Positions 41,905 through 49,762 of a stretch of 64,000 bases of DNA are shown piece after piece. This DNA comes from Arthrobacter sp. S39. GTDB taxonomy: Bacteria; Actinomycetota; Actinomycetes; Actinomycetales; Micrococcaceae. The notes under the pieces are model-generated. The model saw only the letters and a list, made by a program, of their open reading frames with translations. It made no database searches and was not told the origin of the DNA. How positions within the stretch are numbered: position 1 is the stretch's first letter; every line of letters starts with the position of its first letter. Both the position numbers and the translations under genes were made by a program. The stretch is from contig NZ_SIHX01000006.1 in NCBI RefSeq assembly GCF_004320525.1, positions 186,001 to 250,000 of the forward strand, given 5' to 3'.

Positions 41905-42506
41905 AGTGTGCCGATCAGGGTGGCCGCGATGGCGCGGGCTTCCCGGACGCAGTTGTCGTCGCCTTCGAGGCCGGCACGGACCATGGAGCCTTCAAGAAGG
42001 AACGCCAGGTGCCTGGCCATGGCCTCGGACTGCCCGGCTGAGTCCGGCAGGAGCCCGGCCAAGTGCTCGGCCAGCAGCGCCTCCACTTCCTCCTTGTGCC
42101 GCCGGACCACGTCCCGTCCGGGATCCCCGGCGGGGAGTTCGGCCGCGGCGTTGAGCAGGCCGCAGCCGCGGAAACCGTGCTCGTAGGCCAGATCGGCGTG
42201 GTCCGCGTAGGCATCAAAAACCGCCAGGACGCGGTCCTTGGGGTTCATTGCCTTCTCCAACCGTGCCCGGTACAGCCCCAGCCACTCCTCGTGGCGGGCG
42301 TACAGGTAGGCGGTCACCAGATCGGCCTTCGAGGCGAAGTTGTTGTAGAGGCTCTTCTTGGCCACACCGGCCTCGGCGGTGATGGTGTCGATGCCGGTCC
42401 CCGTCAGGCCGAAGGCATAGAAGCGCCTGGCGGCCGCCTCGAGGAGCGCGTCGCGGGCAGGCCGCCGGGGAGCGCGGTCTGTTGGTGCAGTGTGCTTCGC
42501 TGTCAT
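41901..42506 (-). CDS. TetR-family regulator of the EamA exporter
   Basis: A 201-residue regulator. Residues about 17-62 are the HTH (ALLEAAARRFYAFGLTGTGIDTITAEAGVAKKSLYNNFASKADL) and the rest is the ligand-binding helix bundle, with the FRGCGLLNAAAELP stretch typical of the subgroup found with efflux genes. A perfect inverted repeat lies 24 bases before the ATG, so it probably represses itself and the exporter until a ligand binds. Confidence 0.9.
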   Translation of the reverse strand: MTAKHTAPTDRAPRRPARDALLEAAARRFYAFGLTGTGIDTITAEAGVAKKSLYNNFASKADLVTAYLYARHEEWLGLYRARLEKAMNPKDRVLAVFDAYADHADLAYEHGFRGCGLLNAAAELPAGDPGRDVVRRHKEEVEALLAEHLAGLLPDSAGQSEAMARHLAFLLEGSMVRAGLEGDDNCVREARAIAATLIGTL

Positions 42507-42530
42507 GGGCCGGTCCTGATCGGGTTGGTT

Positions 42531-42552
42531 GTAGGTAGACCAGTCTACCTAC
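42531..42552. promoter_or_regulatory. TetR operator (perfect palindrome)
   Basis: GTAGGTAGAC-CA-GTCTACCTAC is a perfect inverted repeat with ten-base arms. It lies 24 bases upstream of the TetR start. The size and symmetry are those of TetR-type operators. Confidence 0.85.
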
Positions 42553-42708
42553 TTGTTCCACGGCCGCAAGTGCCCGGGGCCGGGCCGCCGAAGCTGGCGG
42601 GCGATCCCCGGGTGCATCCGGGTCGATCCCGGCTAGCCTGTTCCTTGGGCGGCAATCCGGCTGACCGATGGTGGGTGGGCATCGTGATAGTTATGGCGGG
42701 AGGGTCTA

Positions 42709-43881
42709 ATGGCGAATGATTCGGCATGGGGTGAGCGGAGATCGTTGTTCAGCCCCGATGGCGACACCGCAACGATTTCAGGACGGGTGGACGACTCCGC
42801 GGCTGCCATGACCGTGCTGGTGGTCGACGACGACGAAGGGTCCCGCCTCGTGGCGAAGGCCGCCGTCGAAAAGTCCGGGCATGAGTGCATTGTGGCAGCG
42901 GACGGCGACACTGCGTGGCGGCTTTACCAGGAGCACCGTCCCCAGGTGGTGGTCAGTGACCTGATGATGCCGGGACTCGACGGGTTTGACCTGTGCCGGG
43001 CGATCCGGGCCGCCGAGACCAGCTCCTACACGTATGTTGTGCTGCTGACCTCGCACGGCGCCCAAAAAGACGTGCTGGAAGGGATGAAGGCCGGGGCTGA
43101 CGACTACGTCAGCAAACCGTTGGATCCCTTCGTCCTGCATACGCGGCTGCTGGCCGCCCGGCGGGTCACCACACTTCACGGCGCGCTGGCCGATGCCCTC
43201 GGTGAAGCCCGGGACAGCAATGAGAGGCTGGCGGAATTCACCGGCCGTGTCAGCCATGACCTCCGCAATCCGCTGACCTCCATTCTTGGCTATGTCGAGC
43301 TGGGTGAGATGGACGGGGAGTCAGCTCCGGAAGAGGCCGCCGAGTATCTGCATATCGTGGGCAAGAGTGCCGGGAGGATGCTGTCCATGGTGGAGGAATT
43401 GCTTGCGTTCGCTTCCATTGGCGGTTCAATGGCCCGGGCCAGGCTGTCGCTGGCCGGCCTGGTGAAGGACGTTACTGATGACCTGAGCCTGGGGCTGCGG
43501 GAGGCCGGCGCGGTGGTCCACTGCGAGGATCTCATTTTCGAAGCTGATGAAAGCCAGATGCGGGTGGCACTGCAGAACCTGATCCAGAACGCGGTGGCTT
43601 ACCGTCGCCCAGGGGTGGCCCCGGTTATCCGGATCACCGGGCAGCCGGCCGGCGCCGGTGCCGTGGTGCTCGTGGAAGACAACGGCAAGGGAATCAGCGC
43701 AGGCGACCGGCGGCGGGTGATGGAACCCCTGGTCCGCCTGCACCGGGACGGAGATCCAGCCGGAACAGGGCTGGGCCTGGCCACGTGTGCCAGGATCGCT
43801 GCCGCCCACGGTGGGCGCCTGGAGATCTCCCCGAGCCTGAGCGGCGGGACGATCGTCAGCATTCACCTCGGTGCGCCCTAG
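42709..43881 (+). CDS. Soluble hybrid: receiver domain followed by histidine kinase
   Basis: A 390-residue protein with the receiver domain first (about residues 34-150: VLVVDDDEGSRLV, phospho-acceptor Asp84 in VVSDLMMPG, Lys136 in VSKPLDP), then HisKA (RVSHDLRNPLTSI, His183), and an HATPase domain with NLIQNAV, VEDNGKGI and GTGLGLATC. There is no membrane segment or sensor domain. Such receiver-kinase proteins work as middle steps in phosphorelays or as cyanobacterial-type signal integrators. No second response regulator is nearby, so its partners are elsewhere. Start chosen at ATG 42709; a later start at Met34 would give the bare receiver. Confidence 0.9.
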   Translation: MANDSAWGERRSLFSPDGDTATISGRVDDSAAAMTVLVVDDDEGSRLVAKAAVEKSGHECIVAADGDTAWRLYQEHRPQVVVSDLMMPGLDGFDLCRAIRAAETSSYTYVVLLTSHGAQKDVLEGMKAGADDYVSKPLDPFVLHTRLLAARRVTTLHGALADALGEARDSNERLAEFTGRVSHDLRNPLTSILGYVELGEMDGESAPEEAAEYLHIVGKSAGRMLSMVEELLAFASIGGSMARARLSLAGLVKDVTDDLSLGLREAGAVVHCEDLIFEADESQMRVALQNLIQNAVAYRRPGVAPVIRITGQPAGAGAVVLVEDNGKGISAGDRRRVMEPLVRLHRDGDPAGTGLGLATCARIAAAHGGRLEISPSLSGGTIVSIHLGAP

Positions 43882-43906
43882 TGTGATGCTGCAGCAGTCG
43901 TAGGGA

Positions 43907-43927
43907 ACAATCCAACAAAAGGATTGT
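43907..43927. promoter_or_regulatory. Inverted repeat before the GntR gene
   Basis: ACAATCC-N7-GGATTGT is a perfect seven-base-arm inverted repeat. It lies 24 bases before the GntR start and shares ACAATCCAAC with the operator region at 44834. Candidate autoregulatory site. TAAATT (43941-43946) follows close to the start codon and may be the -10 of a short-leader mRNA. Confidence 0.55.
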
Positions 43928-43951
43928 GGGGCATTCGTGTAAATTCGGGAT

Positions 43952-44674
43952 ATGGCCACCCTGAATCCCAATGCCCAGCCTGACTCCCTCCGTGCACTCC
44001 CGGGTGGAGGAGCCAGGCTGCGCGTGGCTGTGCCGTCGGTGGCAACCCGGGTCGCCTCGGAACTGCGGCTGCAGATCGCAGAGGGTGACCTCCAGCCCGG
44101 AGCGAAGCTCAAGGAAGAGGCCCTCTCCGAGGAACTCGGCGTCTCCCGCAACACCGTCCGCGAAGCCTTCGCCGAACTGGTCAGTGAACGCCTCCTCGTC
44201 CGCGAACCCAACCGCGGCGTCTTCGTGGCCAGCCTCGGCGCCAAGGACATCCACGACGTCTACACCGTCAGGCGAGCCATCGAGGTGAGTGCAGTCCGCG
44301 GCGGCGGCACCCCCGAACGCATCGCCGCGGTGCGGGCAGCCGTGGAAGAAGGAAAAAAGGCGGCCGCCGCCGGGGACAATGAAGGCCTCGGCAGCGCCAA
44401 CCAGCATTTCCACGGAGCCCTGGTGGCCCTGGCGGACAGCGAGCGGCTGAACACCATCATGTCGCAGGTGCTGGCCGAGATGCGGCTCTTCTTCCACAAG
44501 GCATCGGTTGACGGCGGCTTCTACCGGCACTGGCTGGCGGACAACGACCAGATCTGCCAGGCCCTCGAAGCAGGCGACGCGGAGCTCGCCGCCGAGCGCC
44601 TGACCGACTACCTCAACCGGTCCGAAGAGCACCAGGCCGCTGTTCACGCGGCCGGGTCTGCGACGTCGAAGTAG
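43952..44674 (+). CDS. GntR-family (FCD/FadR-type) regulator
   Basis: A 240-residue regulator. Residues about 30-95 are the GntR winged helix (VATRVASELRLQIAEGDLQPGAKLKEEALSEELGVSRNTVREAFAELVSERLL) and about 100-230 the helical FCD effector domain, with NQHFHGALVAL and the DNDQICQALEAGD segment that usually binds a metal and an organic acid. A strong terminator follows, then the MHS transporter operon with two TTGTTCAACAA boxes, its likely targets. Confidence 0.92.
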   Translation: MATLNPNAQPDSLRALPGGGARLRVAVPSVATRVASELRLQIAEGDLQPGAKLKEEALSEELGVSRNTVREAFAELVSERLLVREPNRGVFVASLGAKDIHDVYTVRRAIEVSAVRGGGTPERIAAVRAAVEEGKKAAAAGDNEGLGSANQHFHGALVALADSERLNTIMSQVLAEMRLFFHKASVDGGFYRHWLADNDQICQALEAGDAELAAERLTDYLNRSEEHQAAVHAAGSATSK

Positions 44675-44703
44675 CCCACGCAGCCACCCTGAAATCCTAA
44701 GAC

Positions 44704-44736
44704 AAAAAGGAGCCTCCCGCCGGGGGGCTCCTTTTT
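44704..44736 (+). terminator. Strong intrinsic terminator after the GntR gene
   Basis: AAAAAGGAGCC pairs with GGCTCCTTTTT; the extended stem has a C/G-rich centre and ends in five T residues. It is symmetric enough to work on both strands, but no leftward gene is near. Confidence 0.93.
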
Positions 44737-44784
44737 GCCGTGCCCGGAAACCGGGCCATTAAGGAATCCAATTCGAATCAGCCC

Positions 44785-44839
44785 TTGACGATGTGATCTA
44801 CGTCGCGTAAATTGTTCAACAAGGAGATTGTTCAACAAT
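44785..44839 (+). promoter_or_regulatory. Promoter with two overlapping GntR operators
   Basis: TTGACG (44785-44790) and TAAATT (44808-44813) form a promoter with the ideal 17-base spacing. Two perfect palindromes, TTGTTCAACAA (44812-44822) and ATTGTTCAACAAT (44827-44839), overlap the -10 and the start region. This is the layout of a promoter repressed by a FadR-type GntR protein. The 149 bases from here to the transporter start hold no gene. Confidence 0.88.
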
Positions 44840-44988
44840 CCAACGATTATCGCAGTTACGACTTCCGCACCACCGGCAGCCGCCTATCCGCTCCTCTGCC
44901 CGACTTGCGACGCCGCAAGCCCGGACACGCCGGGCACCCAGCACGTCCGCGCAGCGGATGACATCCACTCTCTTCATGGAGGATACAA

Positions 44989-46344
44989 ATGGCCACTCCC
45001 CAAGCAATGGCCCCCGTAGACCCGAAGCCCCAAGTGGGGCGCAAGGACATGTACAAGGCATTCGCGGCCAGCCTGACCGGAACCGCGCTGGAGTTCTACG
45101 ACTTCGCCGTCTACTCCGCCGCGGCGGCGATCGTCTTCCCGCTCATCTTCTTCCCGGCCTCGGACCCGGTGACCGGAACCCTGCTGGCGTTCTCCACCTA
45201 CGCCGTGGGTTACATCTCCCGTCCCGTCGGCGGCATCATCTTCGGCCGGCTCGGGGACGAGATCGGCCGCAAGAAGATCCTGGTCATCACGCTGATGCTG
45301 ATCGGCGTGGCCACCTTCCTCATTGGCCTGCTGCCCACATATGACAACATCGGCGTCATCGCCCCCGCCATCCTGGTCTTCCTCCGCTTCGCCCAGGGCG
45401 TCGGCGTCGGCGGCGAATGGGGCGGCGCGGTCCTGCTCTCCAGCGAATTCGGCGACCCGAACAAGCGCGGATTCTGGGCCTCCGCCGCACAAATCGGCCC
45501 GCCCGCCGGCAACCTCATGGCCAACGGCGCACTTGCCATCCTCACCCTGAGCCTGTCCGAAGAAGACTTCCTGAGCTTCGGCTGGCGCATCGCCTTCCTG
45601 ATCTCCGCACTGCTGGTGGCCTTCGGCCTCTGGATCCGCCTCAAGCTCGAAGACACCCCCATCTTCAAGGCCATGGAAGCCCGCGGCGACAAGCCCAAAG
45701 CCCCCATCCGTGAAGTCCTCGCCACCCAGCGCCGCCCGCTCATCGCCGCCATGCTCAGCCGCATCGGCCCGGACGTCCTCTACGCGATGTGCACCGTCTT
45801 CACCCTCACCTACGGCATCCAGGAGCTCGGCTTCGACCGCGGCCAGGTTCTCGTCGCCGTCCTGATCGGGTCAGCCCTCCAGCTCTTCACCATGCCGCTC
45901 GCCGGAGCCATCTCCGACCGCATCAACCGCCGCCTGGTCTACGGGATCGCCGCAGTGGGCGCCGCCGTCTGGGCCTACCTGTTCTTCATCGTCCTCGAAG
46001 GACGGTCCCCGGTCATGCTGATTGTGGGCATCGTGCTGGGCCTGCTCTGCCACTCGTTTATGTACGGACCCCAGGCAGCGTTCGTCGTCGAGCAGTTCTC
46101 GCCGCGACTCCGCTCCACCGGCAGCTCACTGGCCTACACGTTCGCCGGAATCATCGGCGGCGCTATCGCTCCATTCATGTTCACCCTCCTGCTGAGCACC
46201 TATGACAGCTGGGTCCCGGTGGCCATCTACCTCAGCGTCGCCTGCCTCCTGACCCTGGTGGGCCTGGCCTTGGGCCGCGACTCCAACGTTGCCGAGGACG
46301 AGGAGTACCTGCAGTCCTCAGCTGAACTTGTGGAGTCCAAGTGA
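44989..46344 (+). CDS. MHS-family metabolite:proton symporter under GntR control
   Basis: A 451-residue MFS protein with 12 hydrophobic segments: ASLTGTALEFYDFAVYSAAAAIVFPLIFFP (helix 1), GRLGDEIGRKKIL, FLRFAQGVGVGGEWGGAVLLSSE (helix 4), SDRINRRLVYG and FSPRLRSTGSSLAYTFAGIIGG. These are close to the MHS group that carries shikimate, ketoglutarate and similar acids. It is the first gene after the GntR-regulated promoter and overlaps the YcsI/DUF1445 gene (GTGA), so both work on the same compound, probably an amino-acid-like acid. Confidence 0.9.
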   Translation: MATPQAMAPVDPKPQVGRKDMYKAFAASLTGTALEFYDFAVYSAAAAIVFPLIFFPASDPVTGTLLAFSTYAVGYISRPVGGIIFGRLGDEIGRKKILVITLMLIGVATFLIGLLPTYDNIGVIAPAILVFLRFAQGVGVGGEWGGAVLLSSEFGDPNKRGFWASAAQIGPPAGNLMANGALAILTLSLSEEDFLSFGWRIAFLISALLVAFGLWIRLKLEDTPIFKAMEARGDKPKAPIREVLATQRRPLIAAMLSRIGPDVLYAMCTVFTLTYGIQELGFDRGQVLVAVLIGSALQLFTMPLAGAISDRINRRLVYGIAAVGAAVWAYLFFIVLEGRSPVMLIVGIVLGLLCHSFMYGPQAAFVVEQFSPRLRSTGSSLAYTFAGIIGGAIAPFMFTLLLSTYDSWVPVAIYLSVACLLTLVGLALGRDSNVAEDEEYLQSSAELVESK

Positions 46345-47144
46345 GCCAGCCACACGCCCACCTGGCCCCCGCCGACGCCCGCCTGCAGTTCCGGGGCGGC
46401 CTGGCCACCCCCACCTCCGGCTGGAGCGACGGCTACACCCAGGCCAACCTGATCGCAGTCACGGCGGACTACGCCGACGAGTTCATCGAGTTCTGCCGGC
46501 TCAACCCCAAGGCCTGCCCGATCATCGACATTATCCCGGCGGGACAGTACGAAAGTTCCCTCGCCGCCGGATCGGACATCCGCACGGACATCCCCGCCTA
46601 CCGGGTGTGGGTGGACGGTGAACTGGCCGAGGAGGTCACCGACGTCGCCTCTGTCTGGCGTGACGACATGGTGGGCGTTCTCATCGGCTGCAGCTTCACC
46701 TTCGAAGCGGCACTTGCCAGTGCGGGGATCCCGCTGCGTCACATCGAAACCGGCCGCAACGTGCCCATGTACCGCACCACGGTGGAGTGCACGCCGGCCG
46801 GCCGGATCCACGGCACCATGGTGGTTTCCATGCGGCCGATGCTGCCCGAGCTGGTGGACACCGCCATCCGGGTGACGTCGGAAGTGCCGAAGGTCCACGG
46901 CAGCCCGGTGCACGTCGGATCGCCGGAAGACCTTGGCATCGCCGACATCAACCGCCCCGATTTTGGGGACGCCGTGGAGATCAAGGATGGGGAAGTGCCG
47001 GTTTTCTGGGCCTGCGGCGTGACACCGCAGAGCGCAGTGATGGCCTCCAGGCCCGCCTTCGCCATCAGCCACGCCCCCGGGTACATGTTCATCACCGATG
47101 TCCCCGAAAGCAGCTACCGGGAACCGGCGGGGGCGGCATCGTGA
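46341..47144 (+). CDS. YcsI/DUF1445 family protein (D-glutamate cyclase / putative hydro-lyase)
   Basis: A 267-residue protein with the DUF1445 pattern: YTQANLIAVTADYADEFIEFCRLNPKACPIID, GSDIRTDIPAYRVWVDGE, DMVGVLIGCSFTFEAALASAGIPLRHIE, NVPMYRTTVECTPAGRIHGTMVVSMRP and HGSPVHVGSPEDLGI. The mammalian D-glutamate cyclase carries this domain, and in Bacillus ycsI lies near the pxp genes. Cyclisation of D-glutamate would give 5-oxo-D-proline. The GTG start overlaps the transporter stop. The 5-oxoprolinase genes are 10 kb away in this window, which may form a scattered pathway. Confidence 0.88.
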   Translation: MSQPHAHLAPADARLQFRGGLATPTSGWSDGYTQANLIAVTADYADEFIEFCRLNPKACPIIDIIPAGQYESSLAAGSDIRTDIPAYRVWVDGELAEEVTDVASVWRDDMVGVLIGCSFTFEAALASAGIPLRHIETGRNVPMYRTTVECTPAGRIHGTMVVSMRPMLPELVDTAIRVTSEVPKVHGSPVHVGSPEDLGIADINRPDFGDAVEIKDGEVPVFWACGVTPQSAVMASRPAFAISHAPGYMFITDVPESSYREPAGAAS

Positions 47145-47404
47145 AGAAGAGGATCCCCGTGGCAGAGAAACGGGCACGCCGCGTCATCAACCTGTCGGTG
47201 CCGCGGCAGCAGGCCACCGGCGCGCACTGCGAACTGAGCGGCGTGTGGAAGAGCCCGGCGGGAGCGAGCATCTCGCTGGCCGAAGGCCAGCTCCTCCCCA
47301 GCGATTCCGGCCGGCCGTGCGTCTGGACCTACGCCGGGCCGCCGGCAACCAAAGCCAGCGCCGGGGGTGTCCGGTGGGCAGCCCCGGAGCACCACAGACT
47401 GTAG
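47141..47404 (+). CDS. Small protein with C-x(4)-G-x-W ... EG-x(2)-LP motif, copy 2
   Basis: An 87-residue protein from GTG 47141, overlapping the YcsI stop by four bases. ATGAHCELSGVWKS, LAEGQLLPSDSGR and CVWTYAG line up with the small protein at 31131-31361 (GFHCPANGFWRP, FEGSIMPATGRG, VWYLED). The coupled start says it belongs to the YcsI operon. Function unknown; the two copies next to glutamate/oxoproline-related genes may mean a shared role. Confidence 0.65.
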   Translation: MKKRIPVAEKRARRVINLSVPRQQATGAHCELSGVWKSPAGASISLAEGQLLPSDSGRPCVWTYAGPPATKASAGGVRWAAPEHHRL

Positions 47405-47417
47405 CGGCAGAAAAGGC

Positions 47418-47454
47418 AAGCGGACGACGACGGGACCTCCCGGCGTCGTCCGCT
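47418..47454. terminator. Palindrome family A, copy 5
   Basis: AAGCGGACGACGACGGGACC / CCCGGCGTCGTCCGCTT with one or two mismatches near the loop, 14 bases after the small gene and before the convergent TetR gene. Likely two-way terminator. Confidence 0.8.
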
Positions 47455-47501
47455 TCCGTTTTGCGTGACGCAGGACGCGAAGACCTGGCCGCCGGAGGCG
47501 C

Positions 47502-48125
47502 TCAGTTTTCCGTTGGCGGCAGCCGCAGCACGCCCGTCGCAGCAATCAGGTACGGCACCGGATCCGGATCGGTCCCCACGGCCCACTGGATCCAGGCCTC
47601 GAACGTCGCCCCGATCAGTGCGGCGCAGAGGTAGCGGGCGGCCTGTTCGGGCACACCGCGCAGCGTGAGGTAGGACAGTGTCCGTTCGCGCTGGGCGCCG
47701 AGGGATTCGTAGCTTCTGCTCATCAGTTCCGGGTGTTCGGCGATCAGCCGCAGCCTGCCGCGCGTCACCGCCAGATCCGGCAGGACCGCAACACCCGCAA
47801 TAACTGCCGCGCGTACGCCGGCCAGGACGTCGCCGTCAGCCCTGTCTCTGGAAGGCGGCGACTCCAGCACATGCTGCGACGCCTCGATCACGGGGCCGGT
47901 GCCGCCCCAGACGAGGTCGGCCTTGCTGGCGAAATGGCGGTAGAGGCTCTTGCGGCCGATCCCCGCTTCGCGGGCGATGTCCTCCATGGAGGTCTGCTCA
48001 TACCCGTGCTCGGCGAAGAGGTGCAGCGCCAGGGCAGCCACGGCATCGGGGTCGATGCTCACCGGCCGTCCGGAGGGGCGGACTGCGGTTTTCGGGGCGT
48101 CGGTTGGCATCCCACCAGTATTCAC
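47502..48125 (-). CDS. TetR-family regulator
   Basis: A 207-residue regulator; residues about 25-75 form the HTH ([43 protein letters not shown]), the rest a helical effector domain ending in a Pro-rich tail. GTG 48125 is used; an ATG at 48110 is also possible. The operator palindrome at 48135-48151 lies directly before it and also before the divergent SDR gene at 48193, so the TetR protein probably represses both. Confidence 0.9.
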   Translation of the reverse strand: MNTGGMPTDAPKTAVRPSGRPVSIDPDAVAALALHLFAEHGYEQTSMEDIAREAGIGRKSLYRHFASKADLVWGGTGPVIEASQHVLESPPSRDRADGDVLAGVRAAVIAGVAVLPDLAVTRGRLRLIAEHPELMSRSYESLGAQRERTLSYLTLRGVPEQAARYLCAALIGATFEAWIQWAVGTDPDPVPYLIAATGVLRLPPTEN

Positions 48126-48134
48126 CCTTACATA

Positions 48135-48151
48135 ATGACACAGAGTGTCAT
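48135..48151. promoter_or_regulatory. Operator between divergent TetR and SDR genes
   Basis: ATGACAC-AGA-GTGTCAT is a perfect inverted repeat with seven-base arms; TAA/TTA flanks extend the symmetry partly. It sits ten bases before the TetR start and 41 before the SDR start, the right place to control both. Confidence 0.82.
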
Positions 48152-48192
48152 AAGCTGGTGGGCATCAACCCTCACACGTCTGGAAGGACATC

Positions 48193-48972
48193 ATGGGCAA
48201 CGAAGCCACGTGGCAGGAAACCATCACCAACGGCCGTTTTACAGGAAAAACGGTCATCGTCACCGGCGCGGGATCGGGCATCGGCCAGGCCACCGCCCTG
48301 CGCATCGCCAGGGAGGGTGGCAAGGTCATCGCCGCCGACATCAGCAAGGAACGCCTGGACGACCTCGTGGCCGAAAACGCCGGCCTGGACCTGGTCCCGG
48401 TGGCCGGCGACATCTCTACCGAGGAAACCGTGGCCGCCGTGCTCACAGCCGCGGGCGGACGGGTCGATGCGCTGGCGAACGTCGCCGGCATCATGGATAA
48501 CTTCGCGCCCATCCACGAGGTCGACGACGACCTCTGGGACCGCGTCTTCAGGATCAACGTCACCGCGCTGATGCGCCTCACCCGCGCCGTGGTGCCGCTG
48601 ATGCTGGAGGCCGGAACGGGCTCCGTCGTCAACATTTCGTCCGAGGCAGGGATCCGCGGCTCGGCTGCCGGCGCCGCGTACACGGCGTCCAAGCACGCCG
48701 TCGTTGGCCTGACCAAGAACTCCGCCGTGATCTACGGGCCGAAGGGGCTGCGGTTCAACGCCGTGGCACCGGGCCCCACGATCACCGGCATCGTGGCCAA
48801 CTTCGGCTCCCAGATGGCCGCCGAGCGGCTGGGACCGCTGATGCAGGCGAACATCCCCACGCCCGCATCTGCGGCGCAGCTTGCCGCCTCGATCACGTTC
48901 CTGCTCAGCGACGACGGTACCAACCTGAACGGCGCCATCCTGGCGTCCGACGGCGGCTGGTCGGCGCTGTAG
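48193..48972 (+). CDS. Short-chain dehydrogenase/reductase
   Basis: A 259-residue classical SDR: VIVTGAGSGIGQATALRI, AADISKERLD (Asp after strand 2, NAD preference), NVAGIMDNFAPIHEVDDDLWDRVF, VNISSEAGIRGSAAGAAYTASKHAVVGLTKNSA (Ser/Tyr/Lys) and NAVAPGPTITGI. It ends LNGAILASDGGWSAL as usual for the family. GGAAGGA precedes the ATG. Substrate unknown; TetR control suggests induction by a small hydrophobic or aromatic compound. Confidence 0.92.
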   Translation: MGNEATWQETITNGRFTGKTVIVTGAGSGIGQATALRIAREGGKVIAADISKERLDDLVAENAGLDLVPVAGDISTEETVAAVLTAAGGRVDALANVAGIMDNFAPIHEVDDDLWDRVFRINVTALMRLTRAVVPLMLEAGTGSVVNISSEAGIRGSAAGAAYTASKHAVVGLTKNSAVIYGPKGLRFNAVAPGPTITGIVANFGSQMAAERLGPLMQANIPTPASAAQLAASITFLLSDDGTNLNGAILASDGGWSAL

Positions 48973-49004
48973 GGGAGGGGCGCCGCAGGAGCGGCACAGA
49001 GTGC

Positions 49005-49042
49005 AAGCGCACGACGGCGGGACGTCCCGTCGTCGTGCGTTT
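49005..49042. terminator. Palindrome family A, copy 6, with T-run
   Basis: AAGCGCACGACGGCGGGACG / CCCGTCGTCGTGCGTTT, 33 bases after the SDR stop, ending in TTT. The arm changes (GCAC for GGAC) are matched on the other side (GTGC), which keeps the pairing. Confidence 0.85.
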
Positions 49043-49087
49043 GCCTGAATTCTTGACTAGCTGCCCTGAGGCCGACTCACCGGGCTG

Positions 49088-49660
49088 CTAGGGCAGGCGG
49101 GAAGCCCTGAGCAGCGTGGCGGCGCCGGCCCGGTCCGGGTCCAGGGGCACGGGACTGACCAGCACGGCGGGACCGCGGTGAAGGACACCGTCCGAGAGGA
49201 CCTGGCAGCGAATGCCGCCACGTCCGCGCATCGCCTTATGGGCGCCGGGGGCGAGCATCTCGTCCATCCACGCGCAGGGGTGCGCGGGCCGGCCGGCCTT
49301 GAACCGGGCGATTTCGCCGTTTGATTCAATAGCGAAGTCGCCGCCGAGCAGGGGAGGCAGGTCGGCTCCCCGCAGAATCACGTTGCGCCGTGTCAGCAGC
49401 GGGTCAAAGGGTTCAGCCCCCAGTTCGGCGGCGATCGATTCCAGCGCTTCCACGGCCATCACGGTGACGGCGGCGTCCATGTGCGCCGCCTTGCCGAAGA
49501 ACCGGTCGCCCACGATCCCTTTGCCGGCCACCAGCTCAACCCGTTCCGCGTCAGTGGTGGGCACATCAGCCGCCCCCTCGCGGGCCCGTCCAAAGTAGGC
49601 GTGCGCCGGAGACACCAGCAGGTGCAGGACCTCCACGTCGTACCGGTAGCTTGCCGTCAT
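49088..49660 (-). CDS. MOSC-domain protein (molybdenum cofactor sulfurase-like)
   Basis: A 190-residue protein with a MOSC pattern: LHLLVSPAHAYFGR, VELVAGKGIVGDRFFGK, VTVMAVEALESIAAELG, LLTRRNVILRGADLPPLLG and FKAGRPAHPCAWMDEML with the single conserved Cys. GGIRCQVLSDG near the end is also typical. MOSC proteins bind sulfur or carry it to molybdenum or aldehyde-oxidising enzymes. No molybdenum enzyme is near. It is flanked by family A palindromes. Confidence 0.87.
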   Translation of the reverse strand: MTASYRYDVEVLHLLVSPAHAYFGRAREGAADVPTTDAERVELVAGKGIVGDRFFGKAAHMDAAVTVMAVEALESIAAELGAEPFDPLLTRRNVILRGADLPPLLGGDFAIESNGEIARFKAGRPAHPCAWMDEMLAPGAHKAMRGRGGIRCQVLSDGVLHRGPAVLVSPVPLDPDRAGAATLLRASRLP

Positions 49661-49710
49661 GGCACAAAACTATCGTGCGGCGGAGTGCACGCGACAGTTC
49701 GGGCGAACGC

Positions 49711-49749
49711 AGACAGACGACGGCGGGACATCCCGCCGTCGTCCGCTCT
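49711..49749. terminator. Palindrome family A, copy 7
   Basis: GACGACGGCGGGA (49716-49728) pairs with TCCCGCCGTCGTC (49731-49743); the outer flanks AGACA and GCTCT pair only partly. It lies 14 bases beyond the end of the leftward HsdR-N gene, which it could terminate. Confidence 0.8.
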
Positions 49750-49762
49750 GCGTCGAGGATTA

